Source of the DNA: a bacterium
GTDB lineage: Bacteria; Gemmatimonadota; Gemmatimonadetes; Longimicrobiales; RSA9
Direction of reading: 5' to 3'
Assembly (NCBI GenBank): GCA_003242735.1
Contig: QGVH01000001.1
Span: 186,001 to 250,000, forward strand
Length of the DNA: 64,000 nt
Under the pieces are notes generated by a model that was not told the origin of the DNA, searched no databases, and worked only from the letters and a program-made list of their open reading frames with translations. Made by a program: the position numbers and the translations under genes. Shown here in pieces: positions 16,826-27,067 of the stretch. Each line of letters starts with the position of its first letter. The first letter of the stretch is position 1.

Positions 16826-17725
16826 TCAGCCCAGCAGGTGCCGCAGCGCCGGCTCCAGGGCAGGAAAGCGGAAGCGGTATCCGGTCTCGAGGAGCCGGCG
16901 GGGCACGACGCGCGCTCCGGACAACAGCATCTCCTCCGCCATCTCGCCCGCCGCCAGGCGCGCGGCGAACGCCGGGACCACGAGCAGCGCCGGCCGCCGC
17001 AGCACGCGGCCCAGCACCCGCGTGAATTCCGCGTTGGACACGGGCTCCGGCGCCACGAAGTTCACGGGCCCCGCCAGGGATTCGGTCCGGAGCGCGTGGA
17101 GCGCCGCCTCGACGACGTCGTCCAGCGTGATCCAGCTCCAGACCTGCGCGCCGCTGCCGAGCCTGCCGCCGAGGCCGAGCCGGAACAGAGGGAGCATCGC
17201 GGCCAGCGCGCCGCCGCGGGGGCTCAGGACCAGCCCGAACCGCGGATGCACCACCCGGATCCCCGCCGCCCGCGCCGGGTCGGCCGCCGCCTCCCACGCC
17301 CGGGCCGTGTCCGCCAGGAACCCGGTCCCCGGCGGCGCGTCCTCGTCCAGGCCCACGTCCGGCGGCCGCGCGCCGTAGAACCCGATCGCCGACGCGGACA
17401 GCAGGACGGCCGGCGGCCGCGAGAGCGCGGCGAGCGCCTCCGCGAGCAGCCGCGTGCCCCGGACCCGGCTGTCCCGGATCCGGGCCTTCTTCCGCGCCGT
17501 CCACAACCCGACGAGGCTCTCGCCCGCGAGATGGATGACGACGTCGTGCCCCTCGAGCCCCGCGGCGTCGACCTCCCCTCGCGCCGGGTCCCAGTACGCG
17601 GCGCCCGGTCCGCCCGCCCGGTCCCGGCTCCGTACCAGCCGCGTCACCTCGTGCCCGTTGGCACGGAGCCGCTCGACCAGCGCGGACCCGATCAGCCCGC
17701 TCGAGCCGGTGATCGCGACGCGCAT
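16826..17725 (-). CDS. TIGR01777-family NAD(P)-dependent epimerase-like protein
   Basis: The 299-residue protein begins MRVAITGSSGLIGSALVERL, a Rossmann nucleotide-binding loop of extended short-chain dehydrogenases. It carries the HLAGESLVG segment typical of the TIGR01777 (YfcH/SDR39U1) subgroup, and YGARPPDVGLDEDAPPG where the active-site tyrosine would lie. The C-terminal PALLVVPAFAARLAAGEMAEEMLLSG is also characteristic. The substrate is unknown; some relatives are tied to cell division or stress. No operon partner is evident. Confidence 0.85.
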   Translation of the reverse strand: MRVAITGSSGLIGSALVERLRANGHEVTRLVRSRDRAGGPGAAYWDPARGEVDAAGLEGHDVVIHLAGESLVGLWTARKKARIRDSRVRGTRLLAEALAALSRPPAVLLSASAIGFYGARPPDVGLDEDAPPGTGFLADTARAWEAAADPARAAGIRVVHPRFGLVLSPRGGALAAMLPLFRLGLGGRLGSGAQVWSWITLDDVVEAALHALRTESLAGPVNFVAPEPVSNAEFTRVLGRVLRRPALLVVPAFAARLAAGEMAEEMLLSGARVVPRRLLETGYRFRFPALEPALRHLLG

Positions 17726-17898
17726 GCTCTATCCGCCGGGGCGCCCCCCGCTGGGGATCGAGGGTTCACGCGGCGGGCTGGCCCCGCGATTCTCTGCATT
17801 CGCGGCGCCTCCACGCGAGACGGAACTCCGCGTCTCGGTGTGAGCCCCGCGCGCCCGCGCGGCCTGCGCGTGACGGCGCGCCGCGGGGCACGGGGAGG

Positions 17899-19059
<1,161 letters not shown>

Positions 19060-19070
19060 TGTGCTCCCCG

Positions 19071-19910
19071 TCACAGGCCCGTCTTGCGCAGCCGGTTGGC
19101 AACCGGGCGCACCGGCCCCTTGAAACCGCCCCGCCCGTTGCCGGCGCTCTCGCTCGCCGCGTTCTCGAGCTGCGTCCGGTAGTACTCGAGCACGATGTTC
19201 ACCGCTTCTTCCGGCGAATCCGTGACGTGCATGAGCTCCATGTCTTCGGGCGCGATCTTGCCTTCCGCGACCATCTTGTTCCGCAGCCAGTCCAGCAGCC
19301 CCTGCCAGTACTCGCTGCCGAACAGGATGACCGGGAAGTTGCGTACCTTGCCCGTCTGGATCAGCGTCAGCGCCTCGAACAGCTCGTCCAGGGTGCCGAA
19401 GCCGCCCGGGAAGATGATGAACGCTTCGGCGTACTTCACGAACATCGTCTTCCGCACGAAGAAGTAGCGGAAGTTGATGGCGATGTCGACGTAGTCGTTG
19501 ACCCCCTGTTCGAACGGCAACTCGATGTTGCAGCCGACGCTGGGGCCGCCACCCTGGACCGCGCCCTTGTTGGCGGCCTCCATGATCCCCGGCCCACCGC
19601 CGGTCACCACGGCGAAGCCGGCTTCCGCCAGCCGCCGCGCCGTCTCTTCCGCCGCCGCGTACATCGGGTCGTCCGGCGTGACCCGCGCGCTGCCGAAGAT
19701 GCTGACGGCGGGGCCCAGGTCCATGAGCGTGTCGAAGCCCTCGACGAACTCGCCCATGATGCGGAAGACACGCCAGGCATCCTTGTAGATGGTCTCCGGC
19801 GTGACCGCGCGCCTGGTCTCCCGCGTCAGCAGCCGTTCGTCCTCGGTCTTGCGACCCCGCCTCGTGGTCCCCACCGGCCGCACCGCCGGTGTCCTCTTCT
19901 TCTCTCTCAT
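19071..19910 (-). CDS. LOG-family protein (nucleotide 5'-monophosphate phosphoribohydrolase-like)
   Basis: The 279-residue protein has the LOG/TIGR00730 signatures [14 protein letters not shown] and [21 protein letters not shown]. These form the nucleotide-binding and catalytic Arg/Glu site that releases ribose 5-phosphate from cytokinin-type or other nucleotides. A basic N-terminal extension of about 35 residues precedes the domain. Its ATG overlaps the stop of the upstream epimerase (ATGA), so translation is coupled. Bacterial members may act on AMP or damaged nucleotides rather than cytokinins. Confidence 0.88.
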   Translation of the reverse strand: MREKKRTPAVRPVGTTRRGRKTEDERLLTRETRRAVTPETIYKDAWRVFRIMGEFVEGFDTLMDLGPAVSIFGSARVTPDDPMYAAAEETARRLAEAGFAVVTGGGPGIMEAANKGAVQGGGPSVGCNIELPFEQGVNDYVDIAINFRYFFVRKTMFVKYAEAFIIFPGGFGTLDELFEALTLIQTGKVRNFPVILFGSEYWQGLLDWLRNKMVAEGKIAPEDMELMHVTDSPEEAVNIVLEYYRTQLENAASESAGNGRGGFKGPVRPVANRLRKTGL

Positions 19911-20926
19911 GATGACTCCCTGTGCATCTCACGCCACGCGCGGTACCAGCGGGCCGTGTGCGCCAGCGCATCCGCGGGCGCCACGCGGGCGGACCAGCCG
20001 AGCTCGCGACGCGCCCGCGTCGTGTCGAACGGATCATCGCCCAGCAACCTGCCCACCGCTCGGCGCAGGCCCGGCTCGTCCTGACCGGGGAGGAGGCGGG
20101 CCAGTGCGTCGCCCGCCGCTGCGGCGAAAAGGAGGAGAGATGACGGGACCGACACGATGCGCGGGCGTCGCCCCAACTCCCGCGCGAACACCTCCACCAC
20201 CTCTCGCACCCGGACCGGCGCGTCGGCGCTCAGGTTGTACGCGCGACCGATGGCCGAGTCACGTTCCAGCGCCGCGACGATCCCGTCCGCCAGGTTGCCT
20301 GCGTAGACCAGCGGCACCGTGTGCTGGCCGCCGGCCGGCAACGGCACGACCGGGAGGAGGGAGAGCGCCCGCGCCAGCCGCGGCGTGAACCACCGGTCTC
20401 CGACCCCGTACACCACCCCCGGCCGCACGACGGTGAGCTGCACCGCCCCGGCGTCGTGCAGCCGCCACGCCACCTCCTCCGCTTCCCGCTTCGACCACGC
20501 GTAGTGCGCGCCCGGCGCGATCCGCCCCTCCCGCCATGCGTCCTCGCCCAGCACCGCGCCGCCACCCTGGCGGCCGTACACCGCGATGCTCGAGACGTGC
20601 AGCACGCGGCTCACACCCGCGGCGCCCGCAGCGCGCAACACCCGCTCCGTCCCCTCCACGTTCACCCGCCGGAACGCCGCGGGGCCGCCACGGGTGAACA
20701 CCAGCGCCGCTGCGTGGACCACCGCATCGCAGCCCCTCATCGCCGCGGCCAGCCGCTCCACCGGGCCGCACACATCCCCTTCCACCCGCGCCGCGCCGGA
20801 GGGCTCCAGCAGCCGCGCATCGCTGCCCCGGCGCACCAGCGCCACCACCTCGTGCCCTCGCTCCCGCAGCCGGCTCGCCACGTACGAGCCGACGAGGCCC
20901 GTCCCCCCAGTCAGGAATACGCGCAT
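19907..20926 (-). CDS. NAD-dependent epimerase/dehydratase
   Basis: The 339-residue extended SDR begins [20 protein letters not shown] (nucleotide-binding loop), then [15 protein letters not shown], and YAWSKREAE with the catalytic Tyr-x3-Lys. The C-terminal [17 protein letters not shown] segment is typical of sugar-nucleotide or steroid-type epimerases. Substrate specificity cannot be told. In-frame sequence upstream of 20926 is low-complexity. It opens the operon whose next genes encode the LOG and deoxyhypusine-synthase-like proteins. Confidence 0.85.
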   Translation of the reverse strand: MRVFLTGGTGLVGSYVASRLRERGHEVVALVRRGSDARLLEPSGAARVEGDVCGPVERLAAAMRGCDAVVHAAALVFTRGGPAAFRRVNVEGTERVLRAAGAAGVSRVLHVSSIAVYGRQGGGAVLGEDAWREGRIAPGAHYAWSKREAEEVAWRLHDAGAVQLTVVRPGVVYGVGDRWFTPRLARALSLLPVVPLPAGGQHTVPLVYAGNLADGIVAALERDSAIGRAYNLSADAPVRVREVVEVFARELGRRPRIVSVPSSLLLFAAAAGDALARLLPGQDEPGLRRAVGRLLGDDPFDTTRARRELGWSARVAPADALAHTARWYRAWREMHRESS

Positions 20927-21130
20927 GCGTTCCACGGCGGCACGCGCGGCCGCTGGCCAAAGATAGAACCGGCCTCCCACCGGGTCCAGCGCGACCCTGT
21001 CCCCGGACCGCCGAACCCGCCGACCGCGCCCCGCGCCCGGAGCCGGGCGCGCCCCGCCCCCCGACGCCGGAACGAGGGCTTCCGGGATAGGGTACAAATG
21101 ACACTACGCCAACGACTTACGGGATTCTCC

Positions 21131-21721
21131 ATGGGCCGCTCCATCGACCTCCGTCGCTACGCGACCGCCGAGCAGCGGATCGACGCGTTCTACCAGCGGT
21201 TCCCCGACGGCGCGATCCAGACCGACCTGCTCCGGCTCGAACCGGGCTTCGTCCTCTTCCGCGCCCGCCTCTACCGGGACCGGACCGACCCCGCGCCGAC
21301 CACCGGCTGGGCCTACGACCGGCCGCCCGCCGACGACGCCGCGGCGGCCCGCCAGGTCTTCGCGAACTGCGAGGCGGCGGCGGTCGGGCGCGCCCTCGCC
21401 AACCTGGGGTTGGCCGGGCCGCTGCGTCCCTGCCGAGAAGAGATGGTGAAGGTACTGCGTCTCCGCGGGGCCGACGGCGAACGCGGTCCGCATGCGCCGC
21501 CGGTGGGGGCCGCCCCCACGGCGCCGCCAGCCCAGCGCCTCCGCGCGCTGCTCGCCGAGCTCCGGCTCCCGGCGGAGCGGCGCCGCCGGATCGAGGCACG
21601 GCTCCGCCAGGGGTTGACCGACCGAGACGCGCACGAGCTCGAGGCCTACCTGCTGGCGCTGCGGGCCGGGGGGCGGATCCGCCGGCGGGCCGGGGTAGAC
21701 GGCCGGCACGCGCGCCGGTAG
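21131..21721 (+). CDS. Putative ssDNA-annealing-like (ERF/Rad52-type) protein
   Basis: The 196-residue product has ATAEQRIDAFYQRFPDGAIQTDLLRLE followed by FVLFRARLYRD, GWAYDRP, and a helix NCEAAAVGRALANLG. This order resembles phage-type single-strand annealing or accessory proteins, where an E-x2-A-[VI]-GRAL helix is conserved. I know the pattern only by memory, so the assignment is tentative. The C-terminal third (from about residue 115) is helical and Leu/Arg-rich. ATG 21131 is preferred because a TACAAA -10-like element overlaps the earlier ATG at 21098. It is followed closely by a zinc-ribbon protein gene. Confidence 0.5.
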   Translation: MGRSIDLRRYATAEQRIDAFYQRFPDGAIQTDLLRLEPGFVLFRARLYRDRTDPAPTTGWAYDRPPADDAAAARQVFANCEAAAVGRALANLGLAGPLRPCREEMVKVLRLRGADGERGPHAPPVGAAPTAPPAQRLRALLAELRLPAERRRRIEARLRQGLTDRDAHELEAYLLALRAGGRIRRRAGVDGRHARR

Positions 21722-21732
21722 CTTGACCTGGC

Positions 21733-22473
21733 ATGAGGTGTCCCGTCTGTCAGTCGGAGGGGCAGGGCGCCTACTGCGCCGCGTGCGGCGCGCCGCTGGA
21801 GGGTGCCCCGTGCCCCGGGTGCCAGGCGCCGCTCGTGCCCGGCGCCCAATACTGCGTGGCGTGCGGCCGGCCAGTCCGGGCCGCCGCGTCGAACCTGCCG
21901 TGGTACATCGCCGGCGCCGCACTGGTCGCGCTCATTGCCGTGGTCCTCACGGCCGTGCTGCGCACCGGACAGCCCGCATCCGCCGCGACCGGGGCGCCGG
22001 CGGCTTCTGCTCCCGCCGGCTCCGCCACGACGGCCGCCCCGCCGCTGACCGGCACGCCCCGCGAGCAGGCGGACCGCCTGTTCAACCGGATCATGCAGGC
22101 GAGCGCGGCGGGTGACAGCGCCGAGGTCAGCTTCTTCCTGCCGATGGCGCTGGCCGCGTACCGCGACGCCGAACCCCTCGACGCCGACGGCCTCTACCAC
22201 CTGAGCGTGCTGGAGAACGCGGCCGGCGACCCGGCCTCTGCCCGCGCCACGGCCGAGCGCATCCTGGAGGCGGACCCGGACCACCTGCTCGGCCTCGCTG
22301 CGGCGGCCCGGGCCGCGCGGGACGCCGGCGACACCGCCGCGGCGCGCCGCTACTACGGCCGCCTGCTCGAGGTGTACGACGCGCAGCGACAGCGCGCGCT
22401 GCCGGAGTACGCCGACCACACGATGATCCTGCCGCTCTATCAGCAGGAAGCGCGCGACTTCCTCGGGCGCTGA
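21733..22473 (+). CDS. Double zinc-ribbon membrane protein with TPR-like domain
   Basis: The 246-residue protein opens with four CxxC pairs (CPVC, CAAC, CPGC, CVAC) forming two zinc ribbons in the first 45 residues. One transmembrane helix follows (about 55-77, WYIAGAALVALIAVVLTAVL), then an Ala/Pro/Ser linker and a helical region with two TPR-like repeats (about 115-235). The ribbons should be cytoplasmic and the repeats periplasmic. It is probably involved in protein-protein contacts at the envelope; the precise role is unknown. It starts 11 bases after the preceding gene, likely in one transcript. Confidence 0.7.
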   Translation: MRCPVCQSEGQGAYCAACGAPLEGAPCPGCQAPLVPGAQYCVACGRPVRAAASNLPWYIAGAALVALIAVVLTAVLRTGQPASAATGAPAASAPAGSATTAAPPLTGTPREQADRLFNRIMQASAAGDSAEVSFFLPMALAAYRDAEPLDADGLYHLSVLENAAGDPASARATAERILEADPDHLLGLAAAARAARDAGDTAAARRYYGRLLEVYDAQRQRALPEYADHTMILPLYQQEARDFLGR

Positions 22474-22496
22474 ACGGCTCTGGCGGCCACGCTCTC

Positions 22497-24131
22497 TCAG
22501 AGCGCGGCGAGCAGACGCTCGGGATCCACGGGCTTCGTGAAGAACAGGTCCACGCGGTGGCGCTTGACCTCGTCGCCCACCCGCTCCAGCGACGTGCCGG
22601 TGATCACGCCCACCCGCACCGCAGGGTCCATCGCACGCAGCCGCTCCACCAGTTCCCAGCCATCGAGGCCCGGCAGCCCGAGGTCGGTCAGCACCGCGCG
22701 GTAGCGCCCCGGCTCGAACGCCGCGACCGCCGCCTCGCCACTGCTGGCCGTCACGACGTGGAACCCGCCCGAGCGCAGCGTCGCCGCCATCGCCTCGAGA
22801 CTCAACGGGTTGTCGTCCACCAGGAGGATGCCGGGGGGCGGGTTCGCGCGCTCTGCCACGGGCGGGGCGAGGGGCAGGCGCAGGAGGACGGTGGTCCCGA
22901 CGCCGGGCCAGCTCTCGAGCTCCATGCTCCCGCCGTGCCGCCGCACGATCCCCGCGACCTGCGACAGGCCGAGGCCGGTGCCCCGCGGGCCCTTCGTCGT
23001 GAAGAACGGCTCCGGCGCACGCTTCAGCACCTCACGGGTCATGCCCACGCCCGTGTCCTGCACGGCCAGCACGACGTGGTCCTCTTCCCGCCGCCCGACG
23101 AGGCGCAGCATGCCACCGTCCGGCATCGCGTCCACCGCGTTCAGCATCAGGTTCAGCAACGCCTCGCGGAGCTCGATGGCGTTGGCATGCACCAGCAGGT
23201 CCTCCCCGACCGACTCCTCGATCCGGACCGGGCCGCCCGCGCTGCGCAGGTCGAGCACCGGCCGCACCAGCTCCACCGCCTCCCGGACCAGGCTCGTCAG
23301 CGACACCGTCGTCCGCCGCGACGTGTCCGGCCGCCGCTGCGTGAAGCTCTGGATGCGTCGCACGGTCTCGGCGCCATCCCGCGCCGCCATGAGGATCCGC
23401 TCCGCGAAGACACGGACGTTCTCCGGGTCGTCCGGCCTGGCACGGATCAGCTCCGCGAACGCCACGATCGGGTTCAACGCGTTGTTGATGTCGTGCGCGA
23501 CGCCCGCCGCCACCTCCCCCAGCGCCGCGAGCCAGCGGGTGCGCGAGAGACTCTGCTGCTTCTCCTCCGCACTGATCCGGCCCTCGCCCTCCGGCTCCGC
23601 CGCCGACCGGCCCTGGTTTGAGACGATCGCTTGCAGATCGGCCAGTAGCCGCAGCAGCTCCAGGGCGCGTTCATCCACCCCGGCCCGCAGGTTCACCGCC
23701 ACCAGCGCACCCACACCCACGCCCGCACGCCGCACCGGCACCGCCACCGCGTTCCGCAGCTCGTCGCCGGCCGTCAGCGCCAGCAGGAGCCCATCCGGCG
23801 CGAACGGCACGGGCGCCGCGAGCCGGACCGGCGCCTCCTCGGCCAGCGCGCGGTGAACGAGTGTGCCCGCGCGAGGGAACCGGCGCCCGCGCGCCGCGGC
23901 CGCGGCCTCGGCCACCGCCGCGACCTGCGCAACGCGCAACTCGCGCCCGCCCCGCTCCAGGTCGATGACCGCGAAGACGGCCGCATCCAGCAGGCGCAGC
24001 GCTCCCTGCGCCAGGAGAGCCTCGATGGCGTTGACCGGCCGCTGCTCGGCGAGCGCCGCGCACACGCTCGCCACCAGCGCCAGGGCGCCGGAATGGCCGG
24101 CGTCTTCGGTTTGCTGCCAGATGCCGCTCAC
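22497..24131 (-). CDS. Hybrid sensor histidine kinase with C-terminal receiver
   Basis: The 544-residue protein has a GAF-like N-terminal sensor (about residues 15-165), a HisKA domain with H-box GVAHDINNALNP, and a HATPase with N-box LNAVDAMPDGG, G1 DTGVGM and G2 GTGLGLSQ. A complete receiver domain follows (ILLVDDNPLS, phospho-acceptor in LTDLGLPGLDG, TKPVD lysine) and ends the protein. There is no membrane segment, so it senses a cytoplasmic signal. GTG 24131 follows GGAGGA; earlier ATGs lie in low-complexity sequence. No cognate regulator is adjacent, so it may act through the built-in receiver or a distant phosphotransfer partner. Confidence 0.85.
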   Translation of the reverse strand: MSGIWQQTEDAGHSGALALVASVCAALAEQRPVNAIEALLAQGALRLLDAAVFAVIDLERGGRELRVAQVAAVAEAAAAARGRRFPRAGTLVHRALAEEAPVRLAAPVPFAPDGLLLALTAGDELRNAVAVPVRRAGVGVGALVAVNLRAGVDERALELLRLLADLQAIVSNQGRSAAEPEGEGRISAEEKQQSLSRTRWLAALGEVAAGVAHDINNALNPIVAFAELIRARPDDPENVRVFAERILMAARDGAETVRRIQSFTQRRPDTSRRTTVSLTSLVREAVELVRPVLDLRSAGGPVRIEESVGEDLLVHANAIELREALLNLMLNAVDAMPDGGMLRLVGRREEDHVVLAVQDTGVGMTREVLKRAPEPFFTTKGPRGTGLGLSQVAGIVRRHGGSMELESWPGVGTTVLLRLPLAPPVAERANPPPGILLVDDNPLSLEAMAATLRSGGFHVVTASSGEAAVAAFEPGRYRAVLTDLGLPGLDGWELVERLRAMDPAVRVGVITGTSLERVGDEVKRHRVDLFFTKPVDPERLLAAL

Positions 24132-24271
24132 ACGCGCTCCTCCGGGCGCACGGAAAGCACCGCGCAGCTCAACGTTGCAGTACAGGATCCACGGGTCGAG
24201 GGAACGGGCCGCCCCCCGGCACCCGCGTGGCCGGTGCCCGCCGGGAGAACGGAACGCCGCGTCCCCCGAGC

Positions 24272-25024
24272 TCACAACCCCGTCGGCAGATCAATGAACT
24301 CCCACGGCAGACCGAAACGTTCCTCCAGGTGCGCGGCCAGCGCACGCACACCCCATACCTCCGTGGCGTAGTGGCCGCCGTAGTAGACGTTGATCCCGCC
24401 CTCCATCGCATCGAAATACGTGTGGTGCGCTCCCTCGCCGGTCACATAGGCGTCCAGACCCGCCGCGATCGCCGCGCCGATCATGCTCCCGCCCTGACCC
24501 GTGATCACCCCGACCCGCCGCACCACCTCCGGGCCGCCCGGCATCAGCTTCACCGGACCGCCGAGCAGCTCGTCCAGCCGCGCCGCCAGCGCCTCCCGCT
24601 TCAGCTCCAGCTCCCCCCACACCCCCAGCTCCACGCCCTCGTAGTCGCCGAACCGGCCCTGGACCCGGATGCCCAGCGCCTGCGCGAGCACCACGTTGTT
24701 GCCGACCTCGGGATGCACGTCCAGCGGGATGTGCGCCGAGTACACCGCCACGCCCGCGTCCAGCAGCCGCTTCACCTTCCGGTACCGCCGCCCCGTCAAC
24801 GGCCGGTGACCATCCCAGAACAGCCCGTGATGGACCAGCAGCAGGTCGCAGCCCCGGGCCACCGCCTCCCGGATCGCCGCCTCGCTCGCGTCCACCGCCG
24901 CCGCCACCCGCGTCACCTGTCCGCCGTTCTCGACCTGCAACCCGTTCAGCGCCACCCGGGAATCCGGCACCTCCCGCACCCTGAGATATTCGTCGAGATA
25001 GCTGACCAACTCCTGGAGTCTCAT
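24272..25024 (-). CDS. Nif3-like dinuclear metal-centre protein
   Basis: The 250-residue protein matches the NIF3/YbgI family: NGLQVENGG near the N-terminus, AVDASEAAIREAVARG, LLLVHHGLFWDG (metal-binding His pair), YSAHIPLDVHPEVGNN, VITGQGGS and the C-terminal YYGGHYATE with metal ligands. These proteins form hexamers with a two-metal site. A GTP cyclohydrolase I type 2 role has been proposed for some relatives. It lies beside the DnaA-box cluster at 25.1 kb, transcribed away from it. Confidence 0.88.
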   Translation of the reverse strand: MRLQELVSYLDEYLRVREVPDSRVALNGLQVENGGQVTRVAAAVDASEAAIREAVARGCDLLLVHHGLFWDGHRPLTGRRYRKVKRLLDAGVAVYSAHIPLDVHPEVGNNVVLAQALGIRVQGRFGDYEGVELGVWGELELKREALAARLDELLGGPVKLMPGGPEVVRRVGVITGQGGSMIGAAIAAGLDAYVTGEGAHHTYFDAMEGGINVYYGGHYATEVWGVRALAAHLEERFGLPWEFIDLPTGL

Positions 25025-25522
25025 CCGCGCAAATCCTTTTGCCGTAGCCGCCTAGCCCATCCGCCGCCGCCGCAGCCTGTGGATAAACAACCGTAGTTTT
25101 TCCACCGAACGCCCGGACGACGCCGGAACCAATCCAGTAACTGGTTGCGGAGAAACAACTTACGAATTATCCACAGTTTGTGGAAAAGAACGCGCGGCGC
25201 ACCCCTGGCCATGCAGGAGTGCGCCGCCTTCAACGGCAGCCGGGCGACCCGTCGCCCCACGGCAGGCGGGGCGGGGGATCGCGTGCTCATCTGTTCGCCG
25301 GGCCGACCCGGCGCTCCCGGGGGCCTCGAGGAGGGGCCGGCCCGCCGCCAGCACACGGGGCGGACCCGCCACCGCTCAGGCCCGGGTGCGGCGAGGCGCT
25401 CGGCTCAGGGATGCGCCCGGCCCGCCCCGTCCGTCCGCCGGGGTGCCGCGGGGCCCTGGCCCGGATGGTCCGCCCGCGCACACGGCCCGTCTCCAGGCCG
25501 GGCGGGTGCAGACGCCGGCGCC
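25025..25522. other. Intergenic region with DnaA-box cluster, candidate oriC
   Basis: This 498-base gap between nif3 and the bactofilin gene has a distinctly lower-GC part at 25078-25190. Within it, TGTGGATAA (25078-25086) and TTATCCACA (25167-25175) are perfect DnaA boxes in opposite orientation. TGTGGAAAA (25179-25187) has one mismatch and TTTTCCACC (25098-25106) two. A palindrome CCAGTAACTGG lies at 25134-25144. The remainder (25190-25522) is GC-rich without a gene. The site could be oriC or a DnaA-titrating locus; it lies 8.7 kb from dnaA and 4.8 kb from parS. Confidence 0.6.
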
Positions 25523-26035
25523 TTACCGCGCGATCGCGGGCTTGCCCTGCTCGGGCTGCCCTGCGCCGGGCTTGGAGGCCTCGGCCGCGGCAGGCGCCGC
25601 CTGGGGCTTCGCCTGCGCCTTCGGGACGGTGACCTCGCCGGTGAAGACGTTGCCGTTGACGCGCCCACCCTCGTCGAGCTTGATCCGGCGCGCGCGGATC
25701 TCGCCCTCGATGACGCAGGTCGCCTGGAGCTCGAGGCGGCTCTCGGCGATGATGGAGCCGCTGACCCGGCCGCCGATCACGGCGTCCTGCGTCATCACAT
25801 CGCCCTGCACCACGCCGTCCTTGCCGATCACCACCGCCTTTCCGGCGCGGACCGTGCCCTCGACGGTCCCCTCGATCCGGAGCGTTCCCTCGGTCTCACA
25901 GTCGCCGATGACGCGCATCCCCGGCCCGATGATCGAGATGACGCCGTCACGCGGGGGCTGCGGGATCTGATTGTCCTTCGACATCGCCTCGCCACTCGTT
26001 TGGAGGTCCTTCGATCTTCCGAATCGACCCAACAT
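25523..26035 (-). CDS. Bactofilin
   Basis: The 170-residue protein has the bactofilin beta-helix core with repeated short strands (ISIIGPGMRVIGDCETEGTLRIEGTVEG, VVIGKDGVVQGDV, AVIGGRVSGSI) flanked by disordered ends; the tail is Ala/Pro/Lys-rich. Bactofilins polymerise without nucleotide and scaffold wall enzymes, stalks or the ParABS system. Its ATG overlaps the stop of the M23 peptidase gene (TGATG), so the two are made together, matching the known bactofilin-M23 partnership in shape control. A GTG three bases upstream is an alternative start. Confidence 0.9.
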   Translation of the reverse strand: MLGRFGRSKDLQTSGEAMSKDNQIPQPPRDGVISIIGPGMRVIGDCETEGTLRIEGTVEGTVRAGKAVVIGKDGVVQGDVMTQDAVIGGRVSGSIIAESRLELQATCVIEGEIRARRIKLDEGGRVNGNVFTGEVTVPKAQAKPQAAPAAAEASKPGAGQPEQGKPAIAR

Positions 26036-26796
26036 CACGGCTGCCTTATCATGACGAGGGGGTCGATGGCCTCGCCGTTCCGGCGTACCTCGAAGTGGAG
26101 GTGCGGGGCCGTGGAGCGGCCGGTGGAGCCGCTGAGCGCAATGACCTCGTGCCGCTCGACGCGGTCACCGGGCGCCACGAACAGGCGAGACGCGTGCCCG
26201 TACATCGACTCGATGCCGCCGCCATGGTCGATCAGCACGAACTGGCCGTACACTTCGTCGGTGCCCGCGGCCGAGACGACGCCCGGGCCCGCGGCGCGGA
26301 TGTAGGAATCTTTCGGCACCGCGATGTCGATCCCCGGGTGGTTGGATTCGCCCGCGGCCATGCGGCGCGTGATGTACCCGGCCTCACTCAACGGCCACGC
26401 GTCCGGCTGCGATGGCTGCTGCGGACCCGCGTCCTGCAGCGACGACTCCTGCCGCAACGGCGGGAGCACCGGCTCGGGCTGCTTCGCGTCGCCCGTGGCG
26501 CCGAGCAGGTTCCGCACCCGCTCGTATTGCGCCTCCGCCTCCGCGAGCGCACGCGCCAGCTCCGCCACCTGCCGGCGTTCCTCCTCGAGCCGGGCGACCT
26601 CGCGCTCGAGCGCCGGGACCCGGGCGGCCTGTGCGGCGATGTACCACCAGGATGCGGCCATGATGATGAACAGCACGAGCAACCCGCCCGCCGCGCCGAG
26701 CAGCAGCCGTAGACGGCGATACGAGATCTCGTAGGTCCGCGTCTCCAGATCGCCGTGCGGAACGACGATCAACGTTAACCGGCGCTCATCCGCCAT
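26035..26796 (-). CDS. Membrane-anchored M23-family peptidoglycan endopeptidase
   Basis: The 253-residue protein has one transmembrane helix (about 33-55), a coiled coil (about 58-95), a Pro/Gln linker, and a C-terminal M23 (LytM) domain. The zinc ligands are visible: HPGIDIA gives His and Asp, and HLHFEV gives the third ligand; YGH is also present, so the enzyme should be active. It would cut peptide cross-links in the periplasm. Coupling to bactofilin suggests a localised hydrolase for cell shape. ATG 26796 is preferred over one 12 bases upstream. Confidence 0.9.
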   Translation of the reverse strand: MADERRLTLIVVPHGDLETRTYEISYRRLRLLLGAAGGLLVLFIIMAASWWYIAAQAARVPALEREVARLEEERRQVAELARALAEAEAQYERVRNLLGATGDAKQPEPVLPPLRQESSLQDAGPQQPSQPDAWPLSEAGYITRRMAAGESNHPGIDIAVPKDSYIRAAGPGVVSAAGTDEVYGQFVLIDHGGGIESMYGHASRLFVAPGDRVERHEVIALSGSTGRSTAPHLHFEVRRNGEAIDPLVMIRQP

Positions 26797-27067
26797 GCCA
26801 GCCCTCACTCCCAGGAGAGGCCCGCCCAGGCACCGCAGGGTCTCGCCCGGTCTGAACGGGCGCGCTGCGCCGCAGGGCGCTCGTGGCGCTCATGCGAGAC
26901 GATCCCCTCGACCACCGTGACTCGACTCCCTCCGGCCGGGACGGGCGCCTCGACCTATCCGCGCGCTCCTCCGGCGCGACGCGAAACCACGGTGTTCGCC
27001 GGTGTGCCCCCGCCCGCTCGAGACGGACGCGTCCCGACGGCCCGCCGGCCCGGGAAGGGCAAGACGT

